Shown piece after piece: positions 59,849-64,000 of a stretch of DNA of 64,000 nt. The notes below the pieces were generated by a model, which worked only from the letters and a program-made list of their open reading frames with translations, was not told the origin of the DNA and searched no databases. A program made the position numbers and the translations under genes. The stretch is from Gordonia polyisoprenivorans NBRC 16320 = JCM 10675 (GTDB lineage: Bacteria > Actinomycetota > Actinomycetes > Mycobacteriales > Mycobacteriaceae): NCBI RefSeq assembly GCF_000241325.1, contig NZ_BAEI01000087.1, positions 232,113 to 296,112 of the forward strand. Reading direction: 5' to 3'. The first letter of the stretch is position 1; each line of letters starts with the position of its first letter.

Positions 59849-61101
59849 CGGTGGACCGGGCCGCTCCGGAACGGGACGCAGGTCGGTCGTCGGACGTAAT
59901 GTCCTGCCGCCCATTCGATTCCGTCGACATCGACCTCGAACTCGGGGAACCGGGCCAGGAGTTCGGTGAGCGTGACGTCGGCCGCCATCCGCGCGGCGGC
60001 CGCGCCGAGGCAGTGGTGGTCGCCATGGCTGAAGGTGAGGATGCCGCGCGGTCGACGCGTGACGTCGAGGGCCTCGGCGTCGGCGCCGAAGACCTCCGGG
60101 TCACGGTTGGCCGCGGCGTAGCAGAGCAGCACCTTGCGGCCGGCGGGGATCTCGACCGGACCGTCGGGGGTGTCGTAGCGCACCGGACGGGTCGTCGAGC
60201 GGCATAGCCCCTGCACCGGGGAGGTCAGTCGCAGCAGCTCTTCGACGGCGTCGCCGATGAGTGAGGGGTCGGCGACGAGTTGTGCACGCTGATCGGGATG
60301 TTCGGACAGTAGCGCCAGCGAGCCGCCCAGCAAGCCCGTCGTGGTGTCGTTGCCGCCGGCGATCATGGTGAACACGAACGCGAGGATCGAGACGAGGCCG
60401 GCGTCGTCGTCGGCGCGTCCGGCGGCGACGAGGGTGGAGACGGTGTCGGAGCCGGTGGCGCCTTCGGTGCGGCGCTGCGCGATGAGGTCGGCGAAGTAGC
60501 CGAGGAGTTCGCCGGTCGCGGCGCCCGCGGTCCCCGCACCCGGGTCGGCGGTCCCGCCGACTGCGCCGACAATGGCCTCGGTCCACTCGTCGAATCGTGC
60601 CCAATCCTTCTCCGGCACACCGAGATAATGCGCGACCAGCATGCTCGGCAACGGTTTGAGGAGCAGGTGTGCGATGTCGACGGGGGTGGCGGGTCCGTGA
60701 TCGGCGATTTCGTCGAGGCGGGTGGTCACGAAGTCGTGGATCCGCGGCCGGATCGACTGCACCTGACGAGGGGTGAAGCCGCGCGCGACCAGAGCGCGGA
60801 AGGCGGTGTGGCCGGGCGGGTCCTGCATGACCATCGGTGGGTTGTCGGCCATGCCGATGGCCTCGATCTCACCGTCGACGACGGTGAGTCCCGCCGCCGA
60901 GGAGAACGTCGTCGGGTCGGTGGCCGCGGCCATGACGTCCGCATGCCGGGTCAGAACCCAGAAGTCCGCGCCGGACGGGTCGTCGGTGACGTGATGGACC
61001 GGGGACTCGGCACGCAGGCGCGCATACATGCCGAAGGGGTCGCGCCATTGCGCGCCCGAGCGCAGGCGGAAAAGCGGTTCGTGAGACGTTGCAGTCGTCA
61101 T
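59845..61101 (-). CDS. Cytochrome P450
   Basis: A 418-residue soluble haem monooxygenase. The I-helix has AGGNDTTTGL with the acid-alcohol-like pair, the K-helix ExxR is EELLRL, and the haem loop is FSHGDHHCLG with the iron ligand Cys364. There is no membrane anchor, as usual for bacterial P450s, and no ferredoxin gene is next to it. The sequence resembles CYP families of mycobacteria that oxidise steroids, fatty acids or terpenes, without firm assignment. The ATG at 61101 coincides with the predicted start of transcription. Confidence 0.92.
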   Translation of the reverse strand: MTTATSHEPLFRLRSGAQWRDPFGMYARLRAESPVHHVTDDPSGADFWVLTRHADVMAAATDPTTFSSAAGLTVVDGEIEAIGMADNPPMVMQDPPGHTAFRALVARGFTPRQVQSIRPRIHDFVTTRLDEIADHGPATPVDIAHLLLKPLPSMLVAHYLGVPEKDWARFDEWTEAIVGAVGGTADPGAGTAGAATGELLGYFADLIAQRRTEGATGSDTVSTLVAAGRADDDAGLVSILAFVFTMIAGGNDTTTGLLGGSLALLSEHPDQRAQLVADPSLIGDAVEELLRLTSPVQGLCRSTTRPVRYDTPDGPVEIPAGRKVLLCYAAANRDPEVFGADAEALDVTRRPRGILTFSHGDHHCLGAAAARMAADVTLTELLARFPEFEVDVDGIEWAAGHYVRRPTCVPFRSGPVHR

Positions 61102-61107
61102 GTAGTG

Positions 61108-61136
61108 ATAGTGAGACACTCTTGCCAATGTGTCAA
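61108..61136 (-). promoter_or_regulatory. Promoter of the P450-TetR operon, with operator-like repeat
   Basis: On the minus strand the -35 is TTGACA (61136-61131), the spacer 17 bp, and the -10 CACTAT (61113-61108). Transcription would start at the ATG. The palindrome AGTG-AGA-CACT (61110-61120) overlaps the -10 and may bind the TetR protein. Confidence 0.6.
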
Positions 61137-61248
61137 CGTCCGAGTCGAGAACTGTGGGGCATGTGGACCACACACGGTGGGTGGTCGTGGCCGTCCGGAC
61201 GGGGGCGCTGACCCGAGGCGTCGCCGTGTGCTTCTCTAAGCTGAAGGG

Positions 61249-62589
61249 ATGAGCTCGTCACGGCCCCGGCGCATCGCGTTGATCTCGGTGCACACCTCGC
61301 CGTTGGCGCAGCCCGGTACCGGCGACGCGGGCGGGATGAACGTCTACGTCTGGCAGACGGCGCAGCGTCTGGCCCGGCGTGGGGTGAAGGTCGAGATCTT
61401 CACGCGGGCGACGTCCTCGGCGGATGCCCCCACGGTGGCGGCCGCGGACGGGATCACCGTCCGACACATCGTGGCGGGACCGTTCGAGGGGCTCGACAAG
61501 CGGGATCTGCCCGCCCAGCTCTGTGCCTTCACCGCGGGGGTGCTGCGCGCCGAGGCGATGCAGCGGCCCGGCTATTACGACCTGATCCATTCGCACTACT
61601 GGTTGTCGGGGCAGGTGGGGTGGCTCGCCCGGGAGCGGTGGGGCGTGCCGTTGGTGCATACCGCGCACACGCTGGCTGCGGTGAAGAACGCCTCGCTGGC
61701 GAAAGGGGATGCGGCCGAGCCGCGATTGCGGGTGATCGGCGAGCAGCAGGTGGTCGCGGAGGCCGATCGCCTCGTGGCCAACACCGACACCGAACGCAAC
61801 GAGCTGATCACCATGTACGACGCCGACCCCGGCCGAGTGGATATCGTGACTCCCGGTGCCGATCTCGACTGCTACACACCGGGTTCGCGCTCCGATGCGC
61901 GCGCAGAACTCGGACTGCCGGCCGAGGCGAGCATCGTGACGTTCGTCGGTCGTATCCAGCCGCTCAAGGCTCCCGACGTCTTGCTCGCCGCCGCGGCGCC
62001 GCTGATCGAGCGGCAGCGGGCGACGGGCCGTCGGCCGGTCCATGTATTGATCGTTGGCGGACCGTCGGGCAGCGGACTCGACCGGCCGACCGCGCTGATC
62101 GATCTGGCCGCCGAACTCGGCATCTCCGACGCCGTCACGTTCTTGCCGCCGCAGCCCGCGACGCGCCTGGCGGAGGTCTATCGGTCATCGGATCTCGTTG
62201 CGGTGCCCAGTTATTCGGAGAGCTTCGGTCTTGTCGCCATCGAGGCGCAGGCGTGTGGCGTCCCGGTGTTGGCCGCCAACGTCGGCGGACTCGGGGTGGC
62301 GGTGGCCGACGGCAGGTCGGGGATGCTCGTGGACGGGCATCAGATCGGGGACTGGACGACCGCGCTGGAGAAAATGCTCAGCAGTTCCGATCAGCTGGCC
62401 GCGATGGGACGCCGCGCACGCGAGCATGCCGAACAATTCTCATGGGAGCACACCACCGACGCGCTGTTGGCGAGTTATGCGCGAGCGATGGAATCCTTTG
62501 CGGGTAACCGTGTCCCGGCCGTCGGGGTGACCCCACTGGTGCGGGCGACCCGCCGCTGGCGACGCCGTCGGGCGCGGATGCCCCTCTGA
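61249..62589 (+). CDS. mshA: D-inositol-3-phosphate glycosyltransferase (mycothiol synthesis)
   Basis: MshA transfers GlcNAc from UDP-GlcNAc to 1L-myo-inositol-1-phosphate, the first step of mycothiol. The 446-residue GT4 enzyme has the N-terminal LISVHTSPLAQPGTGDAGGMNVYV with the Gly-Gly loop, the IHSHYWLSGQVGWLA segment, HTLAAVKNASLA, and the C-terminal donor domain with VGRIQPLKAPDVLL and SESFGLVAIEAQACGVPVLA with the catalytic Glu. Its presence marks an actinobacterium. GAAGGG precedes the ATG. A YbjN-domain gene follows, as next to mycobacterial mshA. Confidence 0.96.
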   Translation: MSSSRPRRIALISVHTSPLAQPGTGDAGGMNVYVWQTAQRLARRGVKVEIFTRATSSADAPTVAAADGITVRHIVAGPFEGLDKRDLPAQLCAFTAGVLRAEAMQRPGYYDLIHSHYWLSGQVGWLARERWGVPLVHTAHTLAAVKNASLAKGDAAEPRLRVIGEQQVVAEADRLVANTDTERNELITMYDADPGRVDIVTPGADLDCYTPGSRSDARAELGLPAEASIVTFVGRIQPLKAPDVLLAAAAPLIERQRATGRRPVHVLIVGGPSGSGLDRPTALIDLAAELGISDAVTFLPPQPATRLAEVYRSSDLVAVPSYSESFGLVAIEAQACGVPVLAANVGGLGVAVADGRSGMLVDGHQIGDWTTALEKMLSSSDQLAAMGRRAREHAEQFSWEHTTDALLASYARAMESFAGNRVPAVGVTPLVRATRRWRRRRARMPL

Positions 62590-62645
62590 GTGATGGTGTC
62601 CCGAGAGATTCTCGTGGCCACAACCGTCGAAGCGGAAGGAAGACG

Positions 62646-63233
62646 ATGAGTCACACCGACCACATCGAATTACTCGAAAAGGTGCTCTCCGAACGGGAGA
62701 TCCCGTTCACCCGTAAGAGTTCCGGCGCAGCCCAGGCCGAGCACATCGTGCTCGAGCTGCCGGGGGAGCGCAAGCTCAAGACGACGGTGCTGCTGACCGC
62801 GGGCACCTACGGTGTGCGGGTGGAGGCATTTGTCTGCCGCCACCCCGACGAGAAACTCGAAGAGGTCTTCAAGTTCCTGCTCAAACGCAATCGCCGGCTC
62901 TACGGCGTGGCGTACACGATCGACAACATCGGCGACATCTACCTGATCGGCCGGATCTCCGGGGATGCGCTCACCGCCGATGAGGTGGACCGTGTTCTCG
63001 GACAGGTACTCGAGGCCGCCGACGGCGACTTCAACGCTCTGCTCGAAATCGGCTTCGCCACCTCGATCCGTCGCGAATGGGCGTGGCGCGTCTCGCGCGG
63101 AGAGTCGTTGCGCAACCTGCTCGCCTTCGAGCATCTCATCGACAAGGACTCACTTCCCGAACCCGGAGAACCGTTGCCGGACAGGTACGTTCCCGGCGAA
63201 ACCTCGGTGATCGACGACGCCTCCGGTAGCTGA
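62646..63233 (+). CDS. YbjN-domain protein next to mshA
   Basis: A 195-residue cytoplasmic protein with a YbjN-type domain (type III secretion chaperone-like fold, about 1-160). Visible are the amphipathic N-terminal helix HIELLEKVLSEREI, the strand GERKLKTTVLL, the segment RHPDEKLEEVFKFLLKRNRRLYGV and the later DIYLIGRISGDALTADEVDR. In mycobacteria the gene after mshA (Rv0487) is of this type, with unknown role. It lies 56 bp after mshA with a GGAAGGAAG ribosome binding site. The C-terminal 30 residues are acidic and Pro-rich. Confidence 0.85.
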   Translation: MSHTDHIELLEKVLSEREIPFTRKSSGAAQAEHIVLELPGERKLKTTVLLTAGTYGVRVEAFVCRHPDEKLEEVFKFLLKRNRRLYGVAYTIDNIGDIYLIGRISGDALTADEVDRVLGQVLEAADGDFNALLEIGFATSIRREWAWRVSRGESLRNLLAFEHLIDKDSLPEPGEPLPDRYVPGETSVIDDASGS

Positions 63234-63250
63234 CCGCTCCACCCGATTCC

Positions 63251-63401
63251 CGCTGGTCGAAGTACACGGCACCCCTGGCGCCGGGCCTCGGTATCCCCTC
63301 CCGCTGGTCGAGGTGAAGGGCTGGAGGGGCGCCGGGCCTTGGTATACCCTCCCGCTGGTCGAGGTGCGAGCCGCGTGCGGCGAGCCTCGAGACCCGGTGA
63401 G
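63251..63401. repeat. Three tandem repeat units of about 51 bp
   Basis: Units at 63251-63301 and 63302-63352 are both exactly 51 bp and end GCCGGGCCTYGGTAT plus CCTCC; a third (63353-63401) has the full palindromic element in minus orientation, ending CCTCGAGACC. All begin CGCTGGTCGA. They are downstream of the YbjN-domain gene and belong to the repeat family at 16.4 and 18.4 kb. From 63402 to 63515 I see no gene and no clear repeat. Confidence 0.75.
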
Positions 63402-63515
63402 ATGACTAGTATCGCAACCACATCCACCGCCGTGCACCAGCCGCGCCTGCACAGTGGAGCCGCGTACTCATCACTCCCGACGGTCAAGGCGCCGACCTCC
63501 TCCGGATCGTCAGCG

Positions 63516-63634
63516 CCTTCCCCCGCTGGTCGAGAACCTTCCCCCGATGGTCGAACAACCCGCCCTACCGATGCTCGAGAGCCTTCCCCCGATGGTCGAG
63601 GTGCCCGGCGCCCCAGCGGCGAGCCTCGAGACCC
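63516..63634. repeat. Palindromic repeats upstream of DUF222/HNH copy 2
   Basis: Four TGGTCGA or TGCTCGA ends in succession, each preceded by C-rich runs, finish with a full element at 63588-63634 in minus orientation. The arrangement mirrors 18400-18640 upstream of copy 1. Confidence 0.7.
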
Positions 63635-63830
63635 GGTGAGACAACAAGCCTCCCAACCACATCGAAAGCAAGACAAACGAAACCCACACCCCATACCACA
63701 CCCCACCGACAGAAAATCAGCGCCGAAACACGTTGTCCACAAGCATAATTAGCCAAAACACCCCTTGCGTCGAACACTCTGGCGAGGTACACTGGACCCC
63801 TCACACCGATCAGCCACCGGGGAGGGGCCC
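63634..63830 (+). repeat. Conserved upstream block of the DUF222/HNH gene, copy 2
   Basis: About 197 bp nearly identical to the complement of 18203-18400, from the palindromic element to the ribosome binding site GGGGAGGGGCCC. Confidence 0.85.
63765..63793 (+). promoter_or_regulatory. Promoter of DUF222/HNH copy 2
   Basis: TTGCGT (63765-63770), 17-bp spacer, TACACT (63788-63793), the same as copy 1. Confidence 0.65.
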
Positions 63831-64000
63831 ATGATCGACACCACCGAAGCTCTTGACATCAAAGGTGTTGACGCCGAAGCAATCTTCGCCGCCATCGTCA
63901 CCCAACTCAGCGACCTGCAATGGAATCCGGAGATGACCGGGCCACAAGCCTTCGGTGCGATGAAACAAGTACTGCTGCTTCGTAATCTGGTTGATCACCA
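63831..64000 (+). CDS. DUF222/HNH protein, second copy, cut by the window edge
   Basis: Only the first 56 codons are in the window. They encode MIDTTEALDIKGVDAEAI and onward to NLVDH, identical at 50 of 56 positions to the protein at 16913-18202; the second half of this stretch (QLSDLQWNPEMTGPQAFGAM) is fully identical. The ATG, ribosome binding site and promoter are also conserved. This copy is on the plus strand, so the two genes point away from each other with 45 kb between. Whether it keeps an intact HNH domain cannot be seen. Confidence 0.88.
   Translation, partial: MIDTTEALDIKGVDAEAIFAAIVTQLSDLQWNPEMTGPQAFGAMKQVLLLRNLVDH

Noticed and set aside
63251..63634. A CRISPR array.
   Set aside because: Units are contiguous or degenerate, with no constant repeat and unique spacers, and there are no cas genes.

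Overview
The window is high-GC DNA from an actinobacterium, most likely a mycolic-acid-bearing member of the Mycobacteriales, with Gordonia the best guess. The reasons are mshA (mycothiol synthesis) next to a YbjN-domain gene, the gene order lpqE-like / carD-ispD-ispF ... cysS-rlmB known from mycobacteria, OtsAB trehalose synthesis, ThrE, DUF222/HNH (13E12-type) genes, and many start codons placed 6-9 nt after a TANNNT -10 box (leaderless mRNAs). The genus is inference; no rRNA is present.

Layout. 1-9.4 kb: deoC (cut by the window edge), purU, a divergent pair made of an XRE-cupin regulator and a His-rich methyltransferase/thioredoxin-reductase-like operon, an L,D-transpeptidase lipoprotein, an SDR, a ROK regulator, a transglutaminase-like protein and a zinc metallopeptidase. 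9.4-16.4 kb: a 55-residue protein with otsA and otsB, thrE, tRNA-Thr(UGU), arginine deiminase and a carboxylesterase. 16.4-18.7 kb: a DUF222/HNH gene embedded in palindromic dispersed repeats. 18.7-26.4 kb: a selenium-formate block of selD, a GGDEF protein and a three-gene formate dehydrogenase operon. Its catalytic subunit is read through an in-frame UGA with a SECIS-like hairpin 11 nt downstream.

26.6-44.4 kb: the conserved lpqE-like / carD-ispD-ispF ... cysS-rlmB block, split between ispF and cysS by about 12.5 kb of sugar or polyol catabolism. That insert holds an FGGY kinase, an SDR, a SorC regulator, a zinc alcohol dehydrogenase, an ABC importer with two different ATPases, a DhaK-DhaL fusion kinase and an RpiB-type isomerase. 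The set suggests uptake of a polyol (possibly C4), oxidation to a ketose, phosphorylation and isomerisation.

44.4-64 kb: pxpA, a second carboxylesterase, an alpha/beta hydrolase, and then a tightly coupled cell-envelope glycan cluster. The cluster has a BcsB-like secreted protein, a polytopic membrane protein, a processive GT2, a GT-C-like membrane protein and, convergent to them, a clan-A glycosidase lipoprotein. A DUF2599 lipoprotein, a zinc/manganese-type ABC importer, a P450-TetR operon, mshA and the YbjN-domain gene follow. The window ends in a second DUF222/HNH gene that is nearly identical at its start to the first and in inverted orientation, so a 45-kb segment lies between inverted repeats.

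The most notable items are the UGA-containing formate dehydrogenase with its own SECIS and selD, the unassigned glycan-synthase cluster, the catabolic insert inside a housekeeping operon, and the inverted DUF222/HNH repeats.
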